Shown in pieces: positions 8,976-19,764 of a DNA stretch of 64,000 bases. Numbering within the stretch: position 1 is the first letter of the stretch; each line of letters starts with the position of its first letter. The translations under genes and the position numbers were made by a program. The notes below the pieces were generated by a model. That model saw only the letters and a program-made list of their open reading frames with translations, was not told where the DNA came from and did no database searches. The DNA is from Conexibacter sp036009645 (lineage in GTDB: Bacteria; Actinomycetota; Thermoleophilia; Solirubrobacterales; Solirubrobacteraceae), in assembly GCA_036009645.1 (NCBI GenBank), contig DASYLH010000056.1:1-64000 (forward strand). Reading direction: 5' to 3'.

Positions 8976-9457
8976 TCCAAGGCGCCATCTCAGACAAGGC
9001 ACGGCACCGGGTCCATGTCCCTGCGACCTCCAGATGCTTGGCCACTCTGCATATGCCGCTAAAAGCTCCACCCCAGCGTGTTGACCCAGCGTCGACCGGC
9101 CTGCCCGTCCCTCGACCTGCTGGCCGACCGTGGCTTTCACAGGCGGGGAAGGCCCGCGGGTGCGTCAACGAGTTGGCCATGACCTGCCAAGTCCTGCCAG
9201 CACATCAAGCCCATGCTCATCTCTTCGGGACTCGGCTGCGGTAATGCGCTAGGAACGAACTGGTTCCTAGCGGACTTATGCACTTGACCCTAGTGCGGCG
9301 AGGACCTACCCTTCAGTAGGTTCGGTCGAGCGTCGCACCTTCGATGCACGGTCCGGCGCTTTATTGCATTGGGGCGAAAGGGGGCGCTAGCAGCTCATTG
9401 CACACCGCCGCCATGCCCGGCCACCTCTATTAACGCCATTTAAGCGAGGTTCACCGG
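8976..9457 (+). other. Upstream region of copy A4
   Basis: No gene seen. Contains blocks related to the region ahead of A1 (about 9120-9180 and 9272-9395) and the operator-like repeat at 9304-9321. The remainder, about 8976-9120, is not recognised. Confidence 0.5.
9304..9321 (+). promoter_or_regulatory. Inverted repeat ACCNAC-N6-GTNGGT, copy A4
   Basis: ACCTACCCTTCAGTAGGT, with perfectly complementary 6-base arms, 137 bp ahead of the A4 start. Best-preserved arms in cluster A. Confidence 0.65.
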
Positions 9458-10054
9458 ATGAAGCTCAACAGATTGCTCTTTGCCGCCGTGGGAGCCGCCG
9501 TGCTCCTCGGCGCCCTCGTATCGTCCGCATCCGCGGGCAGGCTCTCTCACTCATCCCTCACTCTCGACGCCACCTATGCCAGGATGGACATAAGAGGTGG
9601 CTTGGGCACCGTCGAATGCGAAGTCATAACCAACGAAACCCTCCACACAAGAGCCATCACCAAGACGAGACTACTCCTAATGGGCTACATCACCGCCGCC
9701 AACGTCAACAGATGCGCGAGGGGCGGCGCCACATTCCTAAGGGAAACACTCCCCTGGCACGTCCGCTACGACTCGTTCACAGGCACGCTACCGAACATAA
9801 CCGGGCTCGCCAAGAGGGTCATCGGCGTGTCTGAGAGGATCACAGAACCGGTCTTCAGGATCTCATGCCTATTCAGAACGACTCCCGAAACACCGTTCAT
9901 CCAAACCACCAACCTCACCGGCGGCACGATCACAACACTCGTCGTCGGCGGCTCGATAGCATGCAATCCTGGCTCCATCCTCGTGTCAATGTCAGGTTCG
10001 ACCAACAATGTCGTTGACGCAGGCGGCGCCAGGGTCACCATCACCCTAATATAG
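9458..10054 (+). CDS. Secreted four-cysteine protein, cluster A copy 4
   Basis: 198 residues with the family signal peptide ('SASAG'), four cysteines, 'LPWHVRY' and the 'VTITLI' end. It is closest to A1 (both have 'ITNETLHTR' and 'TTNLTGGTITTLVVGGS'), fitting the shared upstream blocks. 'AAGCGAGG' precedes the ATG. It is convergent with aconitase, whose stop lies 98 bp away across a shared hairpin. Confidence 0.9.
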   Translation: MKLNRLLFAAVGAAVLLGALVSSASAGRLSHSSLTLDATYARMDIRGGLGTVECEVITNETLHTRAITKTRLLLMGYITAANVNRCARGGATFLRETLPWHVRYDSFTGTLPNITGLAKRVIGVSERITEPVFRISCLFRTTPETPFIQTTNLTGGTITTLVVGGSIACNPGSILVSMSGSTNNVVDAGGARVTITLI

Positions 10055-10111
10055 ACACAAGCCAGCCTCCAGGAATCGGGTTGCGACGGCTTGAACTACA
10101 GGTTCGCGCTA

Positions 10112-10139
10112 GGGCCGGGCGGCACGTGCCGCTCAGCCC
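10112..10139. terminator. Hairpin between copy A4 and aconitase
   Basis: GGGC-CG-GGCGGCAC / GTGCCGCT-CA-GCCC, an imperfect 28-bp palindrome lying between two convergent genes; likely bidirectional terminator. Confidence 0.6.
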
Positions 10140-10152
10140 CACGCGATGGCCG

Positions 10153-12954
<2,802 letters not shown>

Positions 12955-12981
12955 GAGGAATCTCCTGGTTTCACGTCGTGC

Positions 12982-13025
12982 CCGCCCGGGAGCGGGCGGA
13001 CACGGTTCAGGTCTGCGGTTGAACC
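12982..13025 (-). promoter_or_regulatory. Leader inverted repeats ahead of aconitase
   Basis: Two inverted repeats lie ahead of the gene on its own strand: a CCGCCC...GGGCGG hairpin near 12982-12999 and GGTTCA-N10-TGAACC at 13004-13025. The second could be an operator. The regulator is unknown. Confidence 0.4.
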
Positions 13026-13080
13026 TAGGAGTTTGTCACTCGCCGTGGCGAGGCGGCGGTGAGCACGACCCGCCCGCCCG

Positions 13081-13500
13081 TCAGCGTGCGCGGCCGCGCT
13101 TGCGGCGCCTGCGCTCGTCGGCGCTGAGTCTGCGGCTTCTGCGGCTGGAGCGCGTCGCGCTCCCGCCGCGGCCCTCGCCGAGCGCGCTGTCTGCGGTGCG
13201 GACATGACCGGCGGTGGCGCGCTTAGCGTCGCGCGCTATGACGAACCAGATGCCGCCGATCAGCGCGGCGATCCCGACTGCGATCAGGAGCCCGTCGCGC
13301 GTGCTGAGCGAGCCGTTGTCGGCTTGGGTCTGCGTGACCGGAGCGGGCGTCGGCGTCGTCTGTTCACCGACCTGGTTCTGACTCTGGGCGGGCGCCTGCT
13401 GCTGGAGCGGCGACTGCTGCTGGGTCGGAGCCGCCCCCAGCGCCGCCACCGGCATCGCGGCAAGCGCCACGAGAACGGCGAGAGCGATGATGCGGACCAT
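13081..13500 (-). CDS. Small exported, single-pass membrane protein
   Basis: 139 residues: signal peptide (about 1-22, ending 'ALGAAP'), a Gln/Pro/Thr-rich spacer (about 24-65), one membrane helix ('LLIAVGIAALIGGIWFVIA', about 70-90) and a strongly basic Arg/Ser-rich cytoplasmic tail. No family recognised. The layout suggests an envelope protein anchored by the helix with an exposed low-complexity N-terminus. It stands apart from aconitase by 126 bp and from the next gene by 38 bp. Confidence 0.75.
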   Translation of the reverse strand: MVRIIALAVLVALAAMPVAALGAAPTQQQSPLQQQAPAQSQNQVGEQTTPTPAPVTQTQADNGSLSTRDGLLIAVGIAALIGGIWFVIARDAKRATAGHVRTADSALGEGRGGSATRSSRRSRRLSADERRRRKRGRAR

Positions 13501-13538
13501 GCGCCGACATTAGCGCCGGCGCGAGGCCCGCGTGACGG

Positions 13539-15044
13539 TTACGACGCGGTTGCGGTCTCGCGTTCGTTCTCCGGCGGCGCGTCCTTGTACGGGTAGGGGT
13601 TCTTCTCCTCGTTCCCGTGGTCCTCCTCGTGGTACACGCTCTCGGCATTGACCGCCCAGATGTCGTGCCCAGCGCCGTCGCAGAGGTTCTCGACCGCTCG
13701 CATCGCCGTCAGCATCGAGTGATCGGAGTTGTTATAGCGGTGCAAGCCGTTGCGCCCGACCTGGATGAAGTTCGGCGTCGTGTCGAGCCACGTGCGGATC
13801 GTCTCGATGCGCTCGGCATAGTGCTCGTCGTAGACCGGGTAGGCCTTGTGCACGCGCACCGCGAAGCCGCGCTTGACGCGCGAGGCGTCGCACAGACCGG
13901 TCTGCGCGAGCTCCTTCGTCGCGAGCTCGACAAGCTTGTCGTCCTCCATGCTCCAGAGCTCGTCGCCGGCGAAGCAGAAGTACTCCATGCCGATCGAGGC
14001 CTCGGTGTCGTTCGGCACCATCCACGGGCTCCACGAGCGGAAGTTCTGGATGCGGCCGACTTCGACGTCCGGCTCGTGGATGTAGATCCAGTTGTCCGGG
14101 AACAGGTCGGCGCCCTCGATCACCAGCGAGACGGTGAGGAAGTCGCGGTAGCGCAGGTTGCGCCCAGCGTCGCGCACGTCGACCGGCAGCTCCGGGTCGG
14201 CGATTCTCGTCGTGAGCGAGAGCGGCAGCGAGGAGATCACGCCGCGGCACTCGATCGTCTCGCCGCCGGCCACGACCTGCACGGCTCTGCTGCCGTCGAA
14301 GACGACCTTGGTGACGGGCGCGTTCATCCGCACCTCGCCGCCTCTGTCCTCGATGTCCACCTTCATTCTCTCCCACATCTGGCCGGGGCCGTATCTGGGG
14401 TAGTGGAACTCATCGATCAGCGATCTGATCTTGTTGCCTCTGTTGCCGAGGAAGGCGGCCTTCGCGGCGGAGAAGAACGACAGGCCCTTGATCCGCTGCG
14501 CCGCCCAGTCGGCGCGCAGCTCCGAGCACGGCACGCCCCACACCTTCTCGGTGTAGGTCTTGAAGAACTGGTTGAAGAGGTACTTGCCAAAGCGGTTGGA
14601 GACCCACTGCTCGAGCGTGTCCTCGCGCTGGTTCGGGCGCAGCTTCATCTTCGTCGCGGCCCACAGGTAGGACGTACCGGCCTTGATCAGGTTGACCGGG
14701 CCGAGCTTCTTGACGACATCCATGCCCTCAAGCGGGTACTGGAGGTACTTGCGGTGCCAATAGATGCGCGACTGGCGCGGGCGCAGGAGGAACTCGCCTC
14801 TCATGATCTCGTGCCAGAGGTCGTCGACCTCTCTCACCTTCGTGAAGAAGCGGTGGCCGCCGAGGTCGAAGCGGTAGCCGTCGCGCACCTCGGTGCGCGC
14901 GATGCCGCCGACCTGATCGGTCGACTCCAGCACGATCACTCGCTCGCCGCGCTTGGCGAGCAGGTAGCCGGCGGTGAGGCCGGCGGGACCGCCGCCGAGC
15001 ACGACGTAGGGGCGGGAATCCTGCGTTGCGGAAGTCTCGGTCAT
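13539..15044 (-). CDS. FAD-dependent oxidoreductase, UDP-galactopyranose mutase/amine-oxidase-like
   Basis: 501 residues. The N-terminal dinucleotide motif 'VLGGGPAGLTAGYLLAKRG' ends with an acidic 'VLES' (FAD ribose binding), then 'GGIARTE' and 'DLGGHRFFTK', the pattern of the UDP-galactopyranose mutase and protoporphyrinogen-oxidase-like group. Such enzymes often sit in glycan loci. Start ATG at 15044, 15 bp past the stop of the glycosyltransferase-like gene at 15059; the frame is open further upstream but would overlap that gene. Part of a minus-strand run 19654 to 13539 with gaps of 4-24 bp, probably one operon. Arginine codons in the middle third are often AGA. Confidence 0.8.
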   Translation of the reverse strand: MTETSATQDSRPYVVLGGGPAGLTAGYLLAKRGERVIVLESTDQVGGIARTEVRDGYRFDLGGHRFFTKVREVDDLWHEIMRGEFLLRPRQSRIYWHRKYLQYPLEGMDVVKKLGPVNLIKAGTSYLWAATKMKLRPNQREDTLEQWVSNRFGKYLFNQFFKTYTEKVWGVPCSELRADWAAQRIKGLSFFSAAKAAFLGNRGNKIRSLIDEFHYPRYGPGQMWERMKVDIEDRGGEVRMNAPVTKVVFDGSRAVQVVAGGETIECRGVISSLPLSLTTRIADPELPVDVRDAGRNLRYRDFLTVSLVIEGADLFPDNWIYIHEPDVEVGRIQNFRSWSPWMVPNDTEASIGMEYFCFAGDELWSMEDDKLVELATKELAQTGLCDASRVKRGFAVRVHKAYPVYDEHYAERIETIRTWLDTTPNFIQVGRNGLHRYNNSDHSMLTAMRAVENLCDGAGHDIWAVNAESVYHEEDHGNEEKNPYPYKDAPPENERETATAS

Positions 15045-15058
15045 GTGCGTGGGGGCTC

Positions 15059-16648
15059 TCAGGGGAGTTGGGGTCTGGCGGTCTTCTCGTACAGCACGGC
15101 GCTGTTGCCGACCGTCGACGCGCCACGGTAGAACTGCGGCGCGACCTGGACCTGCCGCAGCGTCATGTCGCCTGCCAGGATCGCACCCCACTGGGCCGAT
15201 CGGCGCCGTACGAGCTGCGTCCAAGGGGCCTTCCAGTTCTGGACCCCCTCGGTGAGCGGGCGCACGAACAGGACCTTCTGGCCGGGCCGCAGGTTAGCAA
15301 GCATCGCCGGCAGCACCTCATCGGGCTGGGCCGCTTCGAGCTTGTCGAGCGCGTCGACCCAGTCCATGTGGCGCGGGTCGCTCGTCGGGCCGATCGTGTC
15401 GGCGTATCTCAAGCCACCGGGCATGTAGTACCAGACGAGCGGCGTCTGCTCGGGCTGGCCGACGAGCACGAGATCGCCCGGTCTCATCTGCGCGCCGACC
15501 TCCGCGCCGATGTCGCGCACGTCGCTCTTGTAGCCGTCGACGTACTGCGTCGGCTTGATCCACATCACGCACAGGATCGCCAGCGCGACGAGGCCGAGCT
15601 TGCCGGCACGCGAGAGACCGAGCGCGAGCAGCAGCAGGAGCGGACCCACGGCGGCGGCGAAGTAGCGCGAGGCCCATGCCGGCGAGATCTGCGAGAGGCC
15701 CCAGGCGAGGCCGAAGGTGATGACCGGGATCGCGATCAGCACCCACACCGACAGCCGCTCTCTGTCGCCGCGCGCCTTGTGCGCGCCGAGCAGCGCGGCG
15801 ATGCCGAAGCCGCCGGCGAGCAGCAGCGTGACGGCCGGGCCGTAGCCGCCGAGCACGTCTCTCGCGATCTGGACCGGCACGCCGAAGCGCGGCTTGTTCG
15901 CCCATGGGGCAGCGGTGTGCTGCGCCTGGTAGAGCAGCGTCGGCACCCACGGCAGGTAGAGGATCGCGGCAGCGCCGAAGGCGATCGCGCCGTCCTTCAG
16001 CAGGCCGCGGCGGTCCTCGGCCGCAGCTACCCACCACAGGTAGCCGAGCGCGAGGAAGGCGCCGACGCCGTAGAAGATCCCCCAGCTGTGCGTGTAGAGC
16101 ATCAGTGCCTGGCCGACCGCGAACGCCGCGATGTAGCCGCGGCGCCGGTAGACGAAGGCGTGCAGGAAGAAGGCCGTCGTCAACAGCGCCAGCAGCGCCA
16201 TCAACGAGTACATCCGCGCCTCCTCGCCGTAGGCGGTGAGGAACGGAACGAGGCTGCAGATGACGGCGCCGACGTAGCCGGCGCGCTTGCCCCAGAGGCT
16301 CCAGCCAGCCCACATGGCTGAGGGAATCGCCAGCAGGGCGGCGGTCAGCGAAAGCCAGTGAACAGCCGTCTCGCTGCGACCGAAGGCGTCCATCCAGACG
16401 TGCAGCAGCATGTAGTAGAGGGGCGGCGAGCCGTCCTGTCTGAGCACGCCCGGGATGTCCGCGAAGGCGTGTGAGGAGATCCCGACGGACAGGCCCTCGT
16501 CCATCCAGAAGGAGCCGCCGATCGCGCGGGTGCGGACGTAGGCGGAGATCGCGATCAGTGCGATCACCGTCAGTCCGGCGAGCAGCGCATCGGACGCGCG
16601 CAGCTGCTCGAAACGCTGCCTGGTGCGGGGGACGGCGACCGTGGCCAT
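15059..16648 (-). CDS. GT-C glycosyltransferase-like membrane protein (ArnT/PMT family)
   Basis: 529 residues with about ten to twelve hydrophobic segments. The first extracytoplasmic loop has 'GGSFWMDEGLSVGI', containing the D-E motif typical of lipid-phosphosugar-dependent GT-C transferases, and 'DGSPPLYYMLLHVWM' follows, a signature of the dolichyl-phosphate-mannose/ArnT group. It would transfer a sugar from a polyprenyl phosphate carrier on the outer face of the membrane. The C-terminal ~100 residues look soluble. It sits between a flavin mutase-like gene and a second membrane transferase-like gene. Confidence 0.8.
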   Translation of the reverse strand: MATVAVPRTRQRFEQLRASDALLAGLTVIALIAISAYVRTRAIGGSFWMDEGLSVGISSHAFADIPGVLRQDGSPPLYYMLLHVWMDAFGRSETAVHWLSLTAALLAIPSAMWAGWSLWGKRAGYVGAVICSLVPFLTAYGEEARMYSLMALLALLTTAFFLHAFVYRRRGYIAAFAVGQALMLYTHSWGIFYGVGAFLALGYLWWVAAAEDRRGLLKDGAIAFGAAAILYLPWVPTLLYQAQHTAAPWANKPRFGVPVQIARDVLGGYGPAVTLLLAGGFGIAALLGAHKARGDRERLSVWVLIAIPVITFGLAWGLSQISPAWASRYFAAAVGPLLLLLALGLSRAGKLGLVALAILCVMWIKPTQYVDGYKSDVRDIGAEVGAQMRPGDLVLVGQPEQTPLVWYYMPGGLRYADTIGPTSDPRHMDWVDALDKLEAAQPDEVLPAMLANLRPGQKVLFVRPLTEGVQNWKAPWTQLVRRRSAQWGAILAGDMTLRQVQVAPQFYRGASTVGNSAVLYEKTARPQLP

Positions 16649-16672
16649 GCGCGTTTGAAGGCTAGCGAGGCG

Positions 16673-18217
16673 TCAGGCGCCCGGCGCTGAGCCCGCTCCG
16701 GCCGGGCAGGTGGAGAACAGGGTCGTGGTGCGCACCGTCTGGACGGGCGCATAGCCGGGCGGATACGGCTGCTCCGGCTGCGGCTTCAGGCTCTGCTTGT
16801 TCGTCGTGCGCGCGGCGGCGATGACGCCCTGCGGGGCAGGCACGAGGCCGACGTCGAGCGTGTGCTCGTCGAGGTACCAGGCGGCGAGCGGCACGCTGAA
16901 CTTGCCGGCGGTCGCCTTGCCGCAGGCCTTAAACGCGTCGGCACCGCCCGCCTTCGCGAGCGCGTCGCGCAGGTCGAAGCGCAGCTCCGCCTGGTAGCGC
17001 AGCGCCTTGTCGAGCTTGCCGAAGTTCTTGAAGCGCGGCGCGGCCCAGTGGACGGTCGCGAGTGACAGGACTGCGAAGGCGACGATGCCGGCGGCGAGCG
17101 CGAGCCGCGGGCGGGCCGGCCCGGCGATCCGCGTGACGGCCGCGCCGGCGAACTGCACGACGCGTCCGAAGCCGACGCCGCCACAGACGGCCAGCAGCGA
17201 GGTGCCGAGGATGATGTAGCGCGGGTTGCCGGAGAAGCCGGCCTGCGTCATCAGCGCGATCAGCACGATCCACGAGAAACCCAGCAGGCCGACTGCAAGG
17301 ACCGCGCCTTGGCGGCGATTGCGGATCCAGTCGATCGCCGCGAGCACGAGCGCGAAGGCGGCGGCCGCCTTCACCGGCGTGATCACGAGCGGCCACGTGT
17401 CCTTGATGACCTGCACGAACGGGTGCTGGGCGAAGGCCGGGCTGTTCGGGTTCGGCTGCTGCGCACGGTCGGCGGCGCGGTTGAAGTTGCCCGATCCCCA
17501 GTACTCGGGCAGGAACCACAGCGCGAGCGTCAGCACGCCGCCGGAGACGACGAGCCACAGTGCTCTGCGGTCGATCAACACGAGCCACAGGCCGTAGACG
17601 CCGAGGAACAGCCAGATCTCCGGGCGCAGCAGCGAGGCGAGGAAGACGAGCACGAACGCCTGGCGGTACTTGCCGTCGAGGTGGCGCTCGATCGCCCACA
17701 GCGTGAAGGCGACCATCAGCCCCTCGGAGTTGCCGAGCGACATCGTGCGCACGAACTGTGAGCTGATGATGAGCGCGACGGCAGCGATGAAGCCGGCGGT
17801 GACGGAGGCGACGCTCCACTCGCGACTCGTGAGCCGCGCGCCGAGCCGGAACGCGAGCATCACCGCGAGGACGGCGCCGCCGCGTGCGACGACGAGCCAC
17901 AGATCGGGCGCCGCGCTGCCGAACAGCGAGAAGACCATCGTGAAGAGGACCGGCAGCGGCTTCCACGACGGGCCGCCGGTCGTCTGCAGGTCGATGTGGA
18001 CGATCTCGCGGCCCCAGATGATCCAGGCCCACGGGTCGTACGTCGGCGTGCTCGGGTACAGCAGCGAGAGCGCGCCGAGCGCGAGCGCGGCGGCTGCCAG
18101 CAAGGCGTAGACGCGGCCGTCCGTCGCCGCCTCGCGCGCGGTCGCGGCCGGCGTCAGGCGCGCGCGCAGCGTCTCCAGCCAGGAGGGCGAGCCGAGCTCT
18201 GCGGTCGAGGTCGCCAT
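16673..18217 (-). CDS. Polytopic membrane protein, GT-C-like
   Basis: 514 residues from an ATG at 18217, 4 bp past the stop of the upstream gene, so translation is probably coupled. Many membrane helices; the first loop has 'YPSTPTYDPWAWIIWGREI' with an aromatic/acidic pattern like GT-C enzymes. The soluble C-terminus has a cysteine pair ('FKACGK' and 'FSTCPAG'). Specific activity not inferable; the operon points to surface glycan assembly. Confidence 0.75.
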   Translation of the reverse strand: MATSTAELGSPSWLETLRARLTPAATAREAATDGRVYALLAAAALALGALSLLYPSTPTYDPWAWIIWGREIVHIDLQTTGGPSWKPLPVLFTMVFSLFGSAAPDLWLVVARGGAVLAVMLAFRLGARLTSREWSVASVTAGFIAAVALIISSQFVRTMSLGNSEGLMVAFTLWAIERHLDGKYRQAFVLVFLASLLRPEIWLFLGVYGLWLVLIDRRALWLVVSGGVLTLALWFLPEYWGSGNFNRAADRAQQPNPNSPAFAQHPFVQVIKDTWPLVITPVKAAAAFALVLAAIDWIRNRRQGAVLAVGLLGFSWIVLIALMTQAGFSGNPRYIILGTSLLAVCGGVGFGRVVQFAGAAVTRIAGPARPRLALAAGIVAFAVLSLATVHWAAPRFKNFGKLDKALRYQAELRFDLRDALAKAGGADAFKACGKATAGKFSVPLAAWYLDEHTLDVGLVPAPQGVIAAARTTNKQSLKPQPEQPYPPGYAPVQTVRTTTLFSTCPAGAGSAPGA

Positions 18218-18221
18218 CGCG

Positions 18222-19211
18222 TCAGGCGGTCGCCGCAGCCGTCTCGCCGGTGTCCGCGCGCGCGGACTCGCGCGCCGCGCGGATGCGCGAGAGCCCGCCG
18301 TAGCGGAACACGAGCAGGCCGAAGCCGGCGACCGTGATGGGGATGAAGAGGACGAAGCGCAACAGCAGCAGGTAGGAGAGGATCGTCGACTTGGAGGCGG
18401 TGCTGACGGCGCCGACCGCGAAGATGACGGCGGCATCGTACGTGCCGATGTAGCCCGGTGCCGCGGGGATCAGCGAGGCCGCGTTCGTGAACGCGACGAC
18501 GGCGAGCGCATCCTGGAGGCTGAGCGTGATGTCGACCGCGTGGCCGACGGCCATGTACACGCTCGCCTCGACGCCCCAGATCAGCAGCGATACGGCGAGC
18601 AGCACGAGCCCGAAGCGGCTCAGCAGCTGCTTGCTCGGCTGCGCCATCGGGGCGAGCGCGCGCAGCAGGAACAGCAGCCGCTCGCGGTAGCGCAGGAAGG
18701 CGACCGCGGCGACAAGCGCGAGCACGACGACGAGGCCGCCGCCGATCAGCAGCAGCGTCTCGTTCGGCCTCGGCAGCTTGCGCAGCAGGTCGTAGGCGAG
18801 CACGATCAGGATCACGCCGAGCGCGACCGCGTCAAGCACACGCTCGGCGAGGATCGTCCCGAGGATCGTGCGCTTCGTCGCCTCGACTCTGCCGCCGAGC
18901 AGGAACGTGCGCAGCAGCTCACCGCCGCGTGCCGGCAGGACGTTGTTGCCCATGTAGCCGACCGGCACGAGCGCGTAAGCGTCGGTGCGCGTCGCGTCCT
19001 TCACGTCCGCGCGCCAGAGGATGTGCGCCCAACGCTCGCCGCGCATCAGCGTCGCAACCGCGTAAAGCGCGAGCGCGCCGACGAGCGCCATGATCCCGCC
19101 GAAGCTGCTGGGGAAGGTCGGGGCCTGCTGCTTGGTCGCCCACCATACGACGCCCGCGATCGGGACGACCCAGACGACGACCAGCAGCAGGCGCTTGGTG
19201 CGGTGTGACAC
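18222..19211 (-). CDS. UPF0104 / lysylphosphatidylglycerol-synthase-like transmembrane protein
   Basis: 329 residues from a GTG at 19211 ('SHRTKRLLL', then the first helix). About eight membrane segments; 'NNVLPARGGELLR' and 'APGYIGTYDAAV' are the conserved motifs of the UPF0104/AglD-like flippase-synthase membrane domain. There is no soluble aminoacyl-transferase domain, so a lipid or polyprenyl-sugar role is more likely than lysine transfer. It lies in the polysaccharide operon, 17 bp after the lipoprotein gene. Confidence 0.8.
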   Translation of the reverse strand: MSHRTKRLLLVVVWVVPIAGVVWWATKQQAPTFPSSFGGIMALVGALALYAVATLMRGERWAHILWRADVKDATRTDAYALVPVGYMGNNVLPARGGELLRTFLLGGRVEATKRTILGTILAERVLDAVALGVILIVLAYDLLRKLPRPNETLLLIGGGLVVVLALVAAVAFLRYRERLLFLLRALAPMAQPSKQLLSRFGLVLLAVSLLIWGVEASVYMAVGHAVDITLSLQDALAVVAFTNAASLIPAAPGYIGTYDAAVIFAVGAVSTASKSTILSYLLLLRFVLFIPITVAGFGLLVFRYGGLSRIRAARESARADTGETAAATA

Positions 19212-19228
19212 GGCGGGGCCGCTCCGGC

Positions 19229-19654
19229 TCAATATCTCGAGCCCTGCGCCTGGAGGCAGGTCTCGATCGCCTTGAGCTGGTCGTCGGTCAGGTGGCCGAC
19301 GGTGAGGAGATGCGGGCCGATCACCTCGGCGCCCGGCGCCTCGTTGCGGATCTGGCGTCCTTGCGCCTCCGCGGGTGTCGCAGCGAACTCGACGTAGGCG
19401 CCGCTGGCGGCGGGCATGATGTCGAGTCTGTCCGTCTGTCTCTCGTCCTTGACGGACTCGATGCCTTTGCCATGCAGGCAGCCGAGCGGCGCGTCGCGCG
19501 GGTCGAACGCGGCGGGCTGCGAGCCCGCCGGGATCGCGCCGCCACCGGCCGGTTCGTTGCCGCCGCCGACGGTGGTGCCACCGCTGCCGCAGCCGAACGC
19601 GAACAGGGCAAGGAGCAGCGGCAATGCTGCCAGGGGGGAACGGCGAGACCGCAT
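19229..19654 (-). CDS. Small lipoprotein
   Basis: 141 residues. It starts at an ATG (M-R-S-R-R) with a lipobox 'FAFGC' around residues 18-22, then a Gly-rich linker. The soluble part has two further cysteines ('LGCLHG', 'ETCLQ') and a small mixed fold with 'LTDDQLKAIETCL'. No family recognised. A longer in-frame start at 19747 would add an Arg/Pro-rich tail ahead of the signal peptide and is unlikely. First gene of the minus-strand glycan run; divergent from the O-antigen-ligase-like gene. Confidence 0.75.
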   Translation of the reverse strand: MRSRRSPLAALPLLLALFAFGCGSGGTTVGGGNEPAGGGAIPAGSQPAAFDPRDAPLGCLHGKGIESVKDERQTDRLDIMPAASGAYVEFAATPAEAQGRQIRNEAPGAEVIGPHLLTVGHLTDDQLKAIETCLQAQGSRY

Positions 19655-19764
19655 CCCGCCACAGGCTAGAGGATCGTGTGGCGGCGGTCGTCTGCGCGGT
19701 CGGCGCGAGCACGCGGCCCGCAGAGGCGAGCGCGGGAGGCTCACCATCTACACTCGGCGCGCCG

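Noticed and set aside
8743..9180. 146-codon frame on the minus strand ahead of A4
   Set aside because: It is the decayed aconitase tail read through frameshifts with unrelated sequence attached; not a functional gene.
6085..10054. Tandem repeats taken as a CRISPR array or satellite
   Set aside because: The ~811-bp repeats each hold a full coding sequence with start, signal peptide and stop; there are no short regularly spaced repeats with unique spacers.
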